Of a stretch of DNA of 64,000 bases, positions 8,224 through 16,794 are shown piece after piece. Both the position numbers and the translations under genes were made by a program. The notes beneath the pieces are model-generated. The model worked only from the letters and a program-made list of their open reading frames with translations, searched no databases and was not told the DNA's origin. Source of the stretch: MFD01275-c22 sp963705885 (GTDB lineage Bacteria > Actinomycetota > Actinomycetes > JACCUZ01); assembly GCA_963705885.1 (NCBI GenBank), contig OY970120.1, positions 3,100,001 to 3,164,000 of the forward strand. The letters run 5' to 3'. The stretch's first letter is position 1, and the number at the start of each line of letters is the position of its first letter.

Positions 8224-8901
8224 GTGGCGAGGAACGTGTCCGGGGGTGTTCCGCTGACCCTCGAGGACGCGCTCGACCTGACCCGCACCGGCGACGTGTG
8301 GCTCTTCCGCGGGCGCACGCTTGCCGACCGCGCGATCCAGCTGAGCACCAACAGCCCCGTCAACCACGTGGGCATGTCGGTGGTGCTCGACGACATGCCC
8401 CCGCTGATGTGGCACGCCGAGCTCGGCAGGTCGCTGCCCGACCTGTGGTCGGGCAGCCGGCACCGCGGCGTCCAGCTGCACGACCTGCGCGACGCGGTCC
8501 TCACGTGGGGAACGCGCTACGGCCAGCGCGCCTGGCTGCGCCAGCTGCACGCCGACGTGACGCGGGAGATGGAGGACGCGCTGCTCGTCACCGTGGCCCG
8601 CCTCGACGGGACCCCGTTCCCGTCCACCGCTCGCCTGGCCACAGGCTGGGTGCGGGGGCGGGTGCCGGCGCACCGGCGCGGGCGGCCGGCACCCGAGCTC
8701 GAGACGGCGTTCTGCGCCGAGGTGGTCGCCACGACATACCAGGCGATGGGACTGCTCCCCGCGGGCCGCTCCCCGAGCTGGTACGACCCCGGCCGCTTCT
8801 GGTCGGGCGACCGGCTCGAGCTGGCCGGCGGCGCCACGCTGGGCGGCGAGATCGCCGTCGCGGTTCCGAGCGGGACGTACGCGGGCGACACGGTTCCTTG
8901 A
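8224..8901 (+). CDS. YiiX-like permuted NlpC/P60 papain-fold protein
   Basis: A 225-aa protein resembling YiiX/YebB-type permuted NlpC/P60 enzymes. The likely catalytic histidine is in NHVGMSVV (near residue 57) and the likely cysteine in ETAFCAEVVA (near residue 163), the order reversed from canonical NlpC/P60 as expected for permuted members. No signal peptide is seen, so a cytosolic or membrane-associated thiol hydrolase or acyltransferase is possible. The GTG start is leaderless (TAGGTT plus 7 nt). The substrate cannot be told. Confidence 0.72.
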   Translation: MARNVSGGVPLTLEDALDLTRTGDVWLFRGRTLADRAIQLSTNSPVNHVGMSVVLDDMPPLMWHAELGRSLPDLWSGSRHRGVQLHDLRDAVLTWGTRYGQRAWLRQLHADVTREMEDALLVTVARLDGTPFPSTARLATGWVRGRVPAHRRGRPAPELETAFCAEVVATTYQAMGLLPAGRSPSWYDPGRFWSGDRLELAGGATLGGEIAVAVPSGTYAGDTVP

Positions 8902-8957
8902 CCCTGCGCGCGGCGGGCTCCTACCGTGCGGCTGCGGGTCACCAGGGCGGAGGCAGC

Positions 8958-10208
8958 ATGGCAGCAGCGCCGGCTCCGTTCACGGTCGTCGTGGCCCCCG
9001 ACAAGTTCCGGGGGAGCCTGCGGGCGGCGGAGGCTGCCGCGGCGATCGCCGCCGGTGCCCGGGACGCGGCCACCGAGCGCGGGGCGGTGCTGCGGGTGCG
9101 CACGTGCCCGGTCGCCGACGGCGGAGACGGGCTCGTCGAGGCTGCGCTCGCCGCCGGGTTCACCGCGCACGAGCGCACGGTCACCGGTCCGACCGGCGAC
9201 GCGGTCGGCGTGCGCTTCGCCACGGGCACCGACCCCGTGGACGGCCGGCCGCTGGCCGTCGTCGAGCTCGCCGCCGCGTCGGGGCTCGCCCGGCTCCCCG
9301 GCGGCCGACCCACCCCGGGCACGGCCCGCACCGCGGGCACCCGCGGAACGGGCGAGGTGTTCGTCGCCGCCCTCGACTCCGGGGTGGAGCGGGTGCTGCT
9401 CGGCCTGGGCGGCAGCGCCGGTACCGACGGCGGCACCGGCATCGCGGCCGCGCTGGGCGCCCGCTTCCTCGACGCGTCGGGTCGCGAGCTCCCGCCCGGC
9501 GGGGCCGCGCTGCGCGACCTCGACCGGGTCGACGTCGCGGCCCTGGACCCGAGGCTCTCGACCGTCGAGGTCGTCGCGGCGTGCGACGTCGACAACCCGC
9601 TGACCGGGCCCCGCGGTGCCGCCCGGGTCTACGGCCCGCAGAAGGGCGCCGCCCCGGGCGACGTCGCCGCGCTCGAGGAGGGACTGCGGCAGCTGGCGCG
9701 GGTCCTGCACCGCGACGCCGGTGTCGACGTCGAGCGGCTGCCGGGCGCCGGTGCGGCCGGAGGCGCGGGCGGCGGGGCCGCGGCGCTGCTCGGCGCCCGT
9801 CTGGTCCCGGGCGCCGGCGCCGTCCTCGGGCTCGTCGCCTTCGACCGGGCCCTGGCCGGTGCTCACCTCGTCGTCACCGGCGAGGGGTCCCTCGACGCGC
9901 AGAGCCTCTCCGGCAAGGCGCCTCTCGGCGTCGCCCGGGCCGCCGCCGCGCGCGGCGTTCCCGTGCTGCTCCTGGCCGGCCGCGTGGACCTCGACGAGGG
10001 CGGGGCCGCCGTCCTGCGCTCGCTCGGTGCCGTCGGGCTGCACGCCCTCACCGACCTGGAGCCCGACCTCGTGGTCGCGCAGCGCGACGCGGCGGTGCTG
10101 CTGCGGACGCTGGCCGCCCGCACCGTCGGCCCGCTGCTGGGCGGGCCTGCGGCCGCACCGACCCTCCCCCGCCCGAGCACCCGGACCACCGCGAGGAGCC
10201 CCTCATGA
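8958..10208 (+). CDS. Glycerate kinase
   Basis: Glycerate kinase (GlxK/GarK family, 416 aa) phosphorylates D-glycerate. The N-terminal APDKFRGSLRAAEAA segment and the internal LGGSAGTDGGTGIAAALGAR segment are family hallmarks, as is VTGEGSLDAQSLSGKAP near the C-terminus. The ATG at 8958 has a GGCGGAGGC site 5 nt upstream. Its stop overlaps the malate synthase start (ATGA), so the two are co-transcribed. Both use glyoxylate-derived carbon, which suits the nearby allantoin genes; glyoxylate carboligase and tartronate semialdehyde reductase are not in the window. A C-terminal proline/threonine-rich tail makes it slightly longer than usual. Confidence 0.9.
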   Translation: MAAAPAPFTVVVAPDKFRGSLRAAEAAAAIAAGARDAATERGAVLRVRTCPVADGGDGLVEAALAAGFTAHERTVTGPTGDAVGVRFATGTDPVDGRPLAVVELAAASGLARLPGGRPTPGTARTAGTRGTGEVFVAALDSGVERVLLGLGGSAGTDGGTGIAAALGARFLDASGRELPPGGAALRDLDRVDVAALDPRLSTVEVVAACDVDNPLTGPRGAARVYGPQKGAAPGDVAALEEGLRQLARVLHRDAGVDVERLPGAGAAGGAGGGAAALLGARLVPGAGAVLGLVAFDRALAGAHLVVTGEGSLDAQSLSGKAPLGVARAAAARGVPVLLLAGRVDLDEGGAAVLRSLGAVGLHALTDLEPDLVVAQRDAAVLLRTLAARTVGPLLGGPAAAPTLPRPSTRTTARSPS

Positions 10209-11809
10209 GCATGCCGCCCGGCGTACGCGTCGACGGGCCGATGCACGACCGCTACGACGAGGTGCTCACCCCCGACGCGCTGGACTTCCTCGCCGGCCTG
10301 CACCGCGCGTTCGACGCCCGGCGCCGGGAGCTGCTCGCGCGGCGCCGCAGCCGCTACGAGGCGATCGCGGCGGGGGGTGCTCTCGACTTCCTCGCCGAGA
10401 CCGCGCAGGTCAGGGACGACGCCTCGTGGCGCGTCGCCGCGCATGCGCCCGGGCTGGTCGACCGGCGGGTGGAGATCACCGGGCCCACCGACCGCAAGAT
10501 GACCGTCAACGCGCTGAACTCCGGCGCGCGCGTGTGGCTGGCCGACCTCGAGGACGCGAACACGCCGCTGTGGGAGAACATGATCGGCGGCCAGCTCAAC
10601 CTGCGCGACGCGATCGAGCGGCGCATCGACTTCACCTCGCCCGCGGGCAAGACCTACGCCCTGGGCGAGCAGACCGCGACCATCGTGGTCCGCCCCCGCG
10701 GCTGGCACCTGCCGGAGAAGCACGTCCTGGTCGACGGCGACCGGACCTCGGGCAGCCTGACCGACTTCGGGCTCTACTTCTTCCACTGCGCGCGCCGCCT
10801 GCTCGACACCGGCCGAGGGCCGTACTTCTACCTGGCCAAGTTGGAGTCCCACCTCGAGGCACGGCTGTGGAACGACGTGTTCGTGCACGCGCAGGACGCG
10901 CTGGGCGTCCCGCAGGGCACCATCCGCGCCACGGTTCTCATCGAGACCTACCCCGCGGCCTTCGAGATGGAGGAGATCCTCCACGAGCTGCGCGAGCACT
11001 CGGCGGGCCTGAACGCCGGCCGCTGGGACTACATGTTCAGCGTCATCAAGAGCTTCCGCACGCGGGGCAGCGACTTCCTGCTGCCCGACCGCAACACGGT
11101 GACGATGACCGTGCCGTTCATGCGCGCCTACACCGAGCTGCTCGTGCGCACCTGTCACCGGCGCGGCGCGCACGCCATCGGCGGCATGTCGGCGTTCATC
11201 CCGAGCCGGGACGAGGCCGTCAACGAGGCCGCGTTCGCGAAGGTCCGCGACGACAAGACCCGCGAGGCGAACGACGGGTTCGACGGGTCGTGGGTCGCGC
11301 ACCCCGGGATGGTCGGCGTCTGCACCGAGGTGTTCGACGCCGTGCTCGGCGACCGGCCCCACCAGGTCGACCGCAGCCGCGAGGACGTCCACGTCACGGC
11401 GGCCCAGCTGCTGGACGTGGGGTCCACCCCCGGCACGGTGACCGAGGCCGGCCTGCGCAGCAACGTCAACGTCGGCATCCGCTACCTCGAGTCGTGGCTG
11501 CGCGGCTCCGGCGCGGTCGGCATCAACAACATGATGGAGGACGCCGCCACCGCCGAGATATCCCGCTCGCAGGTGTGGCAGTGGCTGCACGGCTCGGTCG
11601 AGCTCGACGACGGCCAGACCGTGACCCGCGGGCTCGTCGAGCGGCTCATCGAGGAGGAGATGGCCGACATCCACGCGTCCGCCGGCGACGCGGGACGCGG
11701 CGCCGACGGCGCGCGCTGGGACGACGCCCGCGCCCTGTTCACCGACATGGCGCTCTCCGACGACTACGCCGACTTCCTCACCCTTCCCGCGTACGAGCGG
11801 ATGCCCTGA
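10205..11809 (+). CDS. aceB: Malate synthase A
   Basis: Malate synthase (534 aa, A-type length) condenses glyoxylate with acetyl-CoA to malate. Family segments are DLEDANTPLWENM, the signature REHSAGLNAGRWDYMFS (usually ...LNCGRWDY; an alanine replaces the cysteine here), and NNMMEDAATAEISRSQVWQW with catalytic acid residues near the C-terminus. No isocitrate lyase is nearby, so glyoxylate from ureide breakdown is the likely substrate, as known for aceB genes next to allantoin genes in Streptomyces. It overlaps glycerate kinase by 4 nt and ends before a small hairpin terminator. Confidence 0.95.
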   Translation: MSMPPGVRVDGPMHDRYDEVLTPDALDFLAGLHRAFDARRRELLARRRSRYEAIAAGGALDFLAETAQVRDDASWRVAAHAPGLVDRRVEITGPTDRKMTVNALNSGARVWLADLEDANTPLWENMIGGQLNLRDAIERRIDFTSPAGKTYALGEQTATIVVRPRGWHLPEKHVLVDGDRTSGSLTDFGLYFFHCARRLLDTGRGPYFYLAKLESHLEARLWNDVFVHAQDALGVPQGTIRATVLIETYPAAFEMEEILHELREHSAGLNAGRWDYMFSVIKSFRTRGSDFLLPDRNTVTMTVPFMRAYTELLVRTCHRRGAHAIGGMSAFIPSRDEAVNEAAFAKVRDDKTREANDGFDGSWVAHPGMVGVCTEVFDAVLGDRPHQVDRSREDVHVTAAQLLDVGSTPGTVTEAGLRSNVNVGIRYLESWLRGSGAVGINNMMEDAATAEISRSQVWQWLHGSVELDDGQTVTRGLVERLIEEEMADIHASAGDAGRGADGARWDDARALFTDMALSDDYADFLTLPAYERMP

Positions 11810-11826
11810 GCCGCTCGCGAGAACTC

Positions 11827-11844
11827 TGCGTCGCCTGCGACGCA
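11827..11844 (+). terminator. Hairpin after aceB
   Basis: A perfect 8-bp stem (TGCGTCGC / GCGACGCA) with a nominal 2-nt loop, 18 nt after the aceB stop. No U-run follows, as is common in high-GC actinobacteria. Confidence 0.5.
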
Positions 11845-11956
11845 CGCCACGTGACGGGCACGGTTCGCGCGCGGTCCGGCTGGGCATCACTGCAAGAGCC
11901 GGGGCCGTCCGCGCGACGGCGCCCACCTGTCCGCCGTCCGACCCGGGAGAGGCCCC

Positions 11957-12337
11957 ATGTGCCAGGCGACGCCGCGTGCCGAGCGCGAGCTGCCGATCGC
12001 GCACGAGGCCCCTGCCCTCGCGCGGCAGTTCCTGCGCACGGTGTCGTGCGCGGAGCACCACCAGTCCGTCGTCGACGACGCCGTCCTGCTCGTCAGCGAG
12101 CTCGTGACCAACTCGGTCCTGCACGGCGGGCCGCCGATCGTCGTCGCGGTCGACTGCGACGGTGAGGCGTTGCAGGTGCGGGTGCGCGACGGGTCGCTCG
12201 ACCTGCCCGAGCGACGCGACGCGCGCACGAGCGACGAGGGGGGTCGCGGGCTCGAGCTCGTCGCGAGCCTCTCCGACGCCTGGGGCGTCGACCCCAGCGA
12301 GAACGGCAAGCACGTCTGGTTCGTGCTCCGCCGCTAG
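11957..12337 (+). CDS. RsbW-like ATP-binding anti-sigma regulatory factor
   Basis: A 126-aa stand-alone GHKL ATPase of the HATPase_c_2 (RsbW/SpoIIAB-like) type abundant in actinobacteria. N box VSELVTNSVLHGG near residue 45, G1-like RVRDGS, and G2 EGGRGLELVASLS are visible. Such proteins bind or phosphorylate sigma-factor regulators. The ATG has a GGGAGAGGCC site upstream. Its TAG stop shares the bases CTAG with the stop of the convergent exporter gene. Confidence 0.85.
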   Translation: MCQATPRAERELPIAHEAPALARQFLRTVSCAEHHQSVVDDAVLLVSELVTNSVLHGGPPIVVAVDCDGEALQVRVRDGSLDLPERRDARTSDEGGRGLELVASLSDAWGVDPSENGKHVWFVLRR

Positions 12338-14121
12338 GGCCGGGCACTCCGCGCAGCGTCGGGCTCGGGCTCGGCGGGCGCCGTCCCGCCGTCCTCGATC
12401 GTGCCGCCGTCGACCATCTGGCTCGACGGCGCGCTGACCCCGGTGGCGGCAGCGGCGGTCTCGGCAGCCTCCTGCTGCCGTGCGGCCAGCCCGGAGAGGT
12501 CGCGCAGCTTCTCCTCCGGCAGGAAGAGCACGACGACGAACGCGACGAGCAGCACCAGCGCGCCGACCCGGAACACGAGGTCCATGGACCCCGCGAAACC
12601 CTCGAGGAACGGCCGCGCGACGCGGGGGTCCAGGCGCGACAGGAAGGACGTGTCGTCGAGCGCGCCGGCCGGGAGGGTGCCCCCGGACCGCAGCGCCTCG
12701 ATGACGGAGGCGTTCGCCGGGTCGGCCAGGACCTGCGGGTCGCGCAGCACCGCCCGGAACGCGGGCTCGGCCGTGTCGGCCCGGAACGCCGCGATGATCC
12801 GCTCGCCCACGGTGGAGAACAGGATCGAGAGGAAGACCGCCGTGCCGAGCGTGCCGCCCATCTGCCGGAAGAACGTCGCGGACGACGTGGCCACGCCCAT
12901 GTCGCGGGGCGGGACGGCGTTCTGCACCGCCAGCACGAGGGGCTGCATGTTGAACCCCAGGCCCAGGCCGAAGACCGCGGCCATCGTGAGGGTGAACCAC
13001 AGCGCGGTGTCGACGCCGATCGTGGACAGCGAGCCCATCGCGACCACCAGCAGCGCGGCGCCCACGACGGGGAACCGCTTGTAGCGGCCCGTGCGCGAGA
13101 TCACCTGCCCCGCGACGACGGAGCCGACCATGATGCCGAAGGTCAGCGGCAGCAGCAGCAGCCCGGCCTCGGTCGGTGACATCCCCTTGACGATCTGCAG
13201 GTACAGCGGCAGGGCCGCGAGCCCGCCGAACATGCCCATGCCGAGGATGAAGTTCAGCAGCGACCCGATGCCGAACGTTCGCCCGCGGAAGAGCCGCAGC
13301 GGCAGCAGGGCGTCGTCGCCGTAGCGCCGCTCGGCGGCGACGAACGCCGCGATCCCCCCGACGCCGACGACCATCGCCGAGACGGACCGCACCGAGCCCC
13401 AGCCCCAGTCGCGCCCCTGCTCGGCGAGCAGCAGCAGCGGCGTGAGCCCGGCCACGAGGGACAGCGCCCCCGGCCAGTCGATGCGGTGGTCGCGCCGGAC
13501 GTGCGGCAGGTGCAGGCTGCGCATCACGAGCAGCAGCGCCCCGGCGCCGACCGGCACGTTCACGAGGAAGACCCAGCGCCACCCCGTGACGCCGAGGATC
13601 GTGTCCTGCCCGGCCAGGAAGCCGCCGACCACGGGACCGAGGACGCTCGACGTGCCGAAGACGGCGAGGAAGTAACCCTGGTACTTCGCGCGCTCGCGCG
13701 GCGGGACGATGTCGCCGATGATCGTCAGCGCCAGCGAGAACAGGCCGCCCGCGCCGAGCCCCTGGACGGCGCGGAACGCCGCCAGCTCCCACATCGACTG
13801 GGAGAAGCCGCACAGGGCCGACCCGACGACGAACACGGTGATGGCCGTGAGGAAGAAGGGGCGCCGGCCGTAGAGGTCGGAGAGCTTGCCGTAGAGCGGG
13901 GTGCTGATCGTGGCCGTCACGAGGTACGCCGTCGTGGCCCAGGCCTGCACCGACAGGCCCTGCAGGTCGTCGGCGATCGTGCGGATCGAGGTCGCGACGA
14001 TGGTCTGGTCGAGCGCGGCGAGGAACATGCCCGCCATCAGGCCGGAGAGGATCGTGAGGATCTGCCGGTGCGTCAGCTCGACCCACGGTGCGGCCGGCGG
14101 CGCTGGTGCGGCGGCGCTCAT
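12334..14121 (-). CDS. MFS exporter, DHA2 (EmrB/QacA) family
   Basis: A 595-aa multidrug-type transporter, long enough for 14 membrane segments. It starts with an alanine/proline-rich tail, then RQILTILSGLMAGMFLAALD, the D of motif D1 (LDQTIVATSIRTI), and motif A GKLSDLYGRRPFF. A large extracytoplasmic loop lies between the last two segments. The ATG at 14121 overlaps the MarR stop (ATGA), so a MarR regulator controls it. Substrate unknown; antibiotics, dyes or antiseptics are typical for the family. Confidence 0.92.
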   Translation of the reverse strand: MSAAAPAPPAAPWVELTHRQILTILSGLMAGMFLAALDQTIVATSIRTIADDLQGLSVQAWATTAYLVTATISTPLYGKLSDLYGRRPFFLTAITVFVVGSALCGFSQSMWELAAFRAVQGLGAGGLFSLALTIIGDIVPPRERAKYQGYFLAVFGTSSVLGPVVGGFLAGQDTILGVTGWRWVFLVNVPVGAGALLLVMRSLHLPHVRRDHRIDWPGALSLVAGLTPLLLLAEQGRDWGWGSVRSVSAMVVGVGGIAAFVAAERRYGDDALLPLRLFRGRTFGIGSLLNFILGMGMFGGLAALPLYLQIVKGMSPTEAGLLLLPLTFGIMVGSVVAGQVISRTGRYKRFPVVGAALLVVAMGSLSTIGVDTALWFTLTMAAVFGLGLGFNMQPLVLAVQNAVPPRDMGVATSSATFFRQMGGTLGTAVFLSILFSTVGERIIAAFRADTAEPAFRAVLRDPQVLADPANASVIEALRSGGTLPAGALDDTSFLSRLDPRVARPFLEGFAGSMDLVFRVGALVLLVAFVVVLFLPEEKLRDLSGLAARQQEAAETAAAATGVSAPSSQMVDGGTIEDGGTAPAEPEPDAARSARP

Positions 14122-14621
14122 GCGGTGGTCCCCGCGTGCTCTGCCGGGCCGGTGGCCATCTCTTCGACGAGCGCCGTCCGCAGCGTCGCGAAGTCGTCGT
14201 TGAAGCGCGCGAGCAGGCGGGTCAGGGTCGCGACGTCGGCGGCGGGCCAGCCCTCGACGACGCGGGCGAAGGCGTGCAGCCGACGCTCGTGCTTCGCGGC
14301 GTGCACGGCGTGGCCGAGCGCGGTGGCCTCGAGCAGGCTGGCCCGGCCGTCGTCGGGGTCCGGCACGCGGTCGACGAGCTCCGCGCGCACGAGCTCGCCG
14401 ACCTGGCGGCTGATCGTCGACGGGTCCACGCAGGCCGACTCGGCGAGCGCGGACGAGCGCTGGGGGCCGTTCTTGACCAGCTGGAACAGCAGGGAGTAGG
14501 CCGCCCAGTCGACGCCGTCCTGCCCGCGGGAGGAGAGCTGCACCCGCATCGCGTGGCTGGCCCGGGTCAGCCGGGCCATCTGCTCGCTGAGCGGGCCCAC
14601 GACCGTCTCGCCGTGCGTCAT
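14118..14621 (-). CDS. MarR-family transcriptional regulator
   Basis: A 167-aa winged-helix regulator. The recognition region reads SSALAESACVDPSTISRQV and the wing VDRVPDPDDGRASLLEAT, both standard for MarR. It is overlapped with the exporter gene, so it probably represses its own operon until a ligand binds. The ATG at 14621 has a GGGGTGA site 4 nt upstream; an ATG at 14651 would add ten basic residues. The upstream region holds a short AT-rich promoter. Confidence 0.9.
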   Translation of the reverse strand: MTHGETVVGPLSEQMARLTRASHAMRVQLSSRGQDGVDWAAYSLLFQLVKNGPQRSSALAESACVDPSTISRQVGELVRAELVDRVPDPDDGRASLLEATALGHAVHAAKHERRLHAFARVVEGWPAADVATLTRLLARFNDDFATLRTALVEEMATGPAEHAGTTA

Positions 14622-14648
14622 CGCGTCACCCCGTCGACTCGACCTGCG

Positions 14649-14695
14649 CATGCCGAAATGTATGCATGCTCCAACTAACTGCGTTCAGCGTACAA
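14649..14695 (-). promoter_or_regulatory. AT-rich promoter/operator of marR operon
   Basis: The minus strand holds a TACATT -10-like box (14657-14662) about 30 nt above the marR start and a palindromic GCATGC/TGCA-rich segment (14660-14670) next to it. The region is clearly more AT-rich than its surroundings and is the natural place for MarR binding. Confidence 0.35.
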
Positions 14696-14710
14696 CCTGC
14701 GCGAGGCGCG

Positions 14711-15556
14711 TCAATCCGGATGGCCCGGCGGGTGCAGGCCGAGGCGCACCATGAGCCGCTCGGCGTCGACCGGCGCGCGGACCTTCACGTCGTTGTCGAA
14801 GTAGACGACGACGTCCGCTCCCCCGGCCTGCCACCCCTGCACCCGGGTCGCCCACCGGTCCAGCGCCTCGTCGTCGTACCCGCTGACGTAGAGCTCGGCG
14901 TCGCCGTGCAGGCGGACGTACGCCAGGTCGGTCGTCGGCTCGAGCAGGAGCGGCCACCTCCCCGCCGTGTCCGCGGTGACGGCGGCGACCTCGTGCGCCC
15001 GCAGCAGGTCGAGGAAGGCGTCCGTCTCGTACGTCGCGTGGCGCACCTCGACGGCGTGCCGCAGCGGGCGCTCGGCGTCGGTCGTGACCCACGAGCGGCC
15101 CTCCATGCGCTCGTCGTGCTGCGCCGCGAGCCGGGCCGCAGCCGTCGTGGTGTGCGGGAGCAGGGCGAGGAAGTCGCGCATCCGGCCCTCGTCGAACCCC
15201 AGGTTCGGCGGCAGCTGCCAGAGCACCGGCCCGAGCTTGTCGCCGAGCGCCAGCAGGCCGGAGGCGAAGAAGTTGGCCAGCGGTGTCTCGACGTCACGCA
15301 GCTTCTTCATGTGCGTGATGAAGCGGCCGGCCTTCACCGAGAACAGGAAGTTCGCGGGCGTCTGCTCGCGCCAGGCCTGCCAGCTCTGGGGCCGCTGCAG
15401 CGCGTAGAACGAGCCGTTGACCTCGATGGAGGACAGCCGTCGGGACGCGAACTCGAGCTCGCGGCGGTGGGCCAGCCCCTTCGGGTACCAGACGCCGCGC
15501 CACGGCGGGTAGGTCCAGCCGGAGATGCCGACCCTGATCGTCCCGGGCGGCGGCAC
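14711..15556 (-). CDS. DUF72 domain protein (YecE-like)
   Basis: A 281-aa TIM-barrel-like protein of the DUF72 family. It starts with PPPGTIRVGISGWTYPPWRG, typical of the family, followed by SSIEVNGSFYALQR, FLFSVKAGRFITHMKKL and GPVLWQLPPN. The C-terminal YFDNDVKVRAPVDA segment is also conserved. The biochemical function of the family is not established. The GTG at 15556 is leaderless with a TAGACT -10 box 7 nt upstream that overlaps the -10 box of the divergent gene. Confidence 0.88.
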   Translation of the reverse strand: MPPPGTIRVGISGWTYPPWRGVWYPKGLAHRRELEFASRRLSSIEVNGSFYALQRPQSWQAWREQTPANFLFSVKAGRFITHMKKLRDVETPLANFFASGLLALGDKLGPVLWQLPPNLGFDEGRMRDFLALLPHTTTAAARLAAQHDERMEGRSWVTTDAERPLRHAVEVRHATYETDAFLDLLRAHEVAAVTADTAGRWPLLLEPTTDLAYVRLHGDAELYVSGYDDEALDRWATRVQGWQAGGADVVVYFDNDVKVRAPVDAERLMVRLGLHPPGHPD

Positions 15557-15580
15557 GCGGCGCAGTCTACGGTCGACGGC
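15557..15580. promoter_or_regulatory. Divergent leaderless promoters with overlapping -10 boxes
   Basis: Minus-strand TAGACT (15564-15569) lies 7 nt before the GTG at 15556, and plus-strand TACGGT (15568-15573) lies 7 nt before the ATG at 15581. The two -10 boxes share the TA at 15568-15569, so both start codons and both promoters fit in 24 bp. Only one polymerase could occupy the site at a time. Confidence 0.6.
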
Positions 15581-15988
15581 ATGGTCTCGGTGGAGCTCGC
15601 CCGGTCGCTGCGCGACGCCGGGCTTCGCTGGCACCCGCAGCGCGGCGACCACTTCGTCGTCACCGACCGCGAGATGGACGACGAGGTGTTCGTGCTCAGC
15701 GACATGACCATCGAGGTGCACGAGTTCCCCACCGGCCCGGTCATCGGGTTCAACGGCACGACCGAGTGGGCGCTGGACTCGCTGGACAAGAACGACGCGC
15801 TGTGGCTGCCGAGCGAGGCGCAGCTGCGCGACCTGCTCGGCAGCGCGTTCGTGCGCCTCGAGAGGTCCGGCTCGGCGTACGTCGTGGTGGCGCGCGTCGA
15901 CGGCGGCGAGACCGTGGCGACGGCGGGGGACCCGTCCGACGCGTACGCGACGGCGCTGCTCGACACGTTGCGGTCGCTGCGGTCCTGA
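15581..15988 (+). CDS. Conserved actinobacterial protein, unknown function
   Basis: A 135-aa soluble protein starting MVSVELARSLRDAGLRWHP, with central FVLSDMTIEVHEFPTGPVIGFNGTTEWALDS and an acidic, helical C-terminus. Homologues of this pattern are common in actinobacteria and are sometimes labelled pilus assembly protein CpaE, which the sequence does not support (no P-loop, far too short). The start is leaderless. The role is unknown. Confidence 0.75.
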   Translation: MVSVELARSLRDAGLRWHPQRGDHFVVTDREMDDEVFVLSDMTIEVHEFPTGPVIGFNGTTEWALDSLDKNDALWLPSEAQLRDLLGSAFVRLERSGSAYVVVARVDGGETVATAGDPSDAYATALLDTLRSLRS

Positions 15989-15999
15989 GCCTCCGCACG

Positions 16000-16027
16000 C
16001 CCGTCGGGACCTGCTGTCGCCGACGGG
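16000..16027. terminator. Hairpin between convergent genes
   Basis: CCCGTCGG (16000-16007) pairs with CCGACGGG (16020-16027) around a 12-nt loop, between the plus-strand unknown gene and the minus-strand adk. It could serve either direction. Confidence 0.45.
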
Positions 16028-16152
16028 TCGGAGCTCCGTGATCGGAGGCCGATCGTCGCGAAAGTGACCGCGTTCCGGCTCCGACCGGCATCAGGCTGCC
16101 CGCCACGGGCCAGGGCGCACCATCCCACCCGCGCCCGTAACGGGGAGGCCGG

Positions 16153-16731
16153 TCAGTGGCTGTCGAGCAGCTTCTTGGTCTTCTGCAGCTGCACGATCAT
16201 CGACCAGGTCACCTCGTCGGGCGGTCGGGCCCCGTTGACCGTCACGAGCCGCTCGCGCTCGGCGTAGTAGTCGATCATCGGCCGTGTCTTCTCGTCGTAG
16301 ACCTCGAGCCGGTGCTCGATGACGTCGGCCGTGTCGTCGGTGCCCCGACCGCGGGCGAGCAGCCGGCGCACCAGCTCGGCGCGCTCGACGTCGAGGAAGA
16401 CCGCGACCTGGACGGCGACACCGAGCTCGCGCGCGGTGTCGTAGGCGATCTCGGCCTGCTCGACGGTGCGCGGGAAGCCGTCGAGCACGTAGCCGCCGGA
16501 GTGGCTGGCCGCGATGATCGGCTTGCGCAGCATGTCGAGCACCATCGCGTCGGGGACGAGGTCGCCCCGCGAGACGTAGCGCTGCACCTGCTTGCCCAGC
16601 GGGGTCTCCTCGGTGACGTGCTTGCGCAGCAGGTCGCCGCTGGAGATGTGGGTGATGCCCAGCCGCTCGGACAGGCGCACCGCCTGGGTCCCCTTCCCGG
16701 CCCCGGGCGCACCGATCAGCAGCAGACGCAT
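16153..16731 (-). CDS. adk: Adenylate kinase
   Basis: Adenylate kinase (192 aa) equilibrates ATP + AMP with 2 ADP. The P-loop GAPGAGKGTQ is at residues 7-16; AMP-site and core segments SSGDLLR, VLDGFPRTVEQA and RGRGTDDTADVIEHRL follow. It is the short form without the zinc-binding LID insertion, usual in actinobacteria. It stands apart from the secY-map ribosomal operon, where the main adk normally lies. A CAGGAT -10-like box sits 7 nt before the ATG, so it may be leaderless. Confidence 0.95.
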   Translation of the reverse strand: MRLLLIGAPGAGKGTQAVRLSERLGITHISSGDLLRKHVTEETPLGKQVQRYVSRGDLVPDAMVLDMLRKPIIAASHSGGYVLDGFPRTVEQAEIAYDTARELGVAVQVAVFLDVERAELVRRLLARGRGTDDTADVIEHRLEVYDEKTRPMIDYYAERERLVTVNGARPPDEVTWSMIVQLQKTKKLLDSH

Positions 16732-16781
16732 GGGGTCGATCCTGCCCTGTCGGTGCCCGGGCGCGCACGGGAGTCCACCCC

Positions 16782-16787
16782 TACGCT
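16782..16787 (+). promoter_or_regulatory. Leaderless -10 box (TACGCT)
   Basis: TACGCT followed by 7 nt and the GTG at 16795; no ribosome site precedes that start. Confidence 0.52.
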
Positions 16788-16794
16788 GGCGCGG

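Noticed and set aside
9863..14086. 1400-codon open frame on the minus strand across aceB
   Set aside because: It is antisense to glycerate kinase and aceB and overlaps the real MFS gene in another frame; no family motif is present.
15581..15988. Pilus assembly protein CpaE
   Set aside because: Similar proteins are sometimes so named, but there is no ATPase or receiver domain and the length is far too short.
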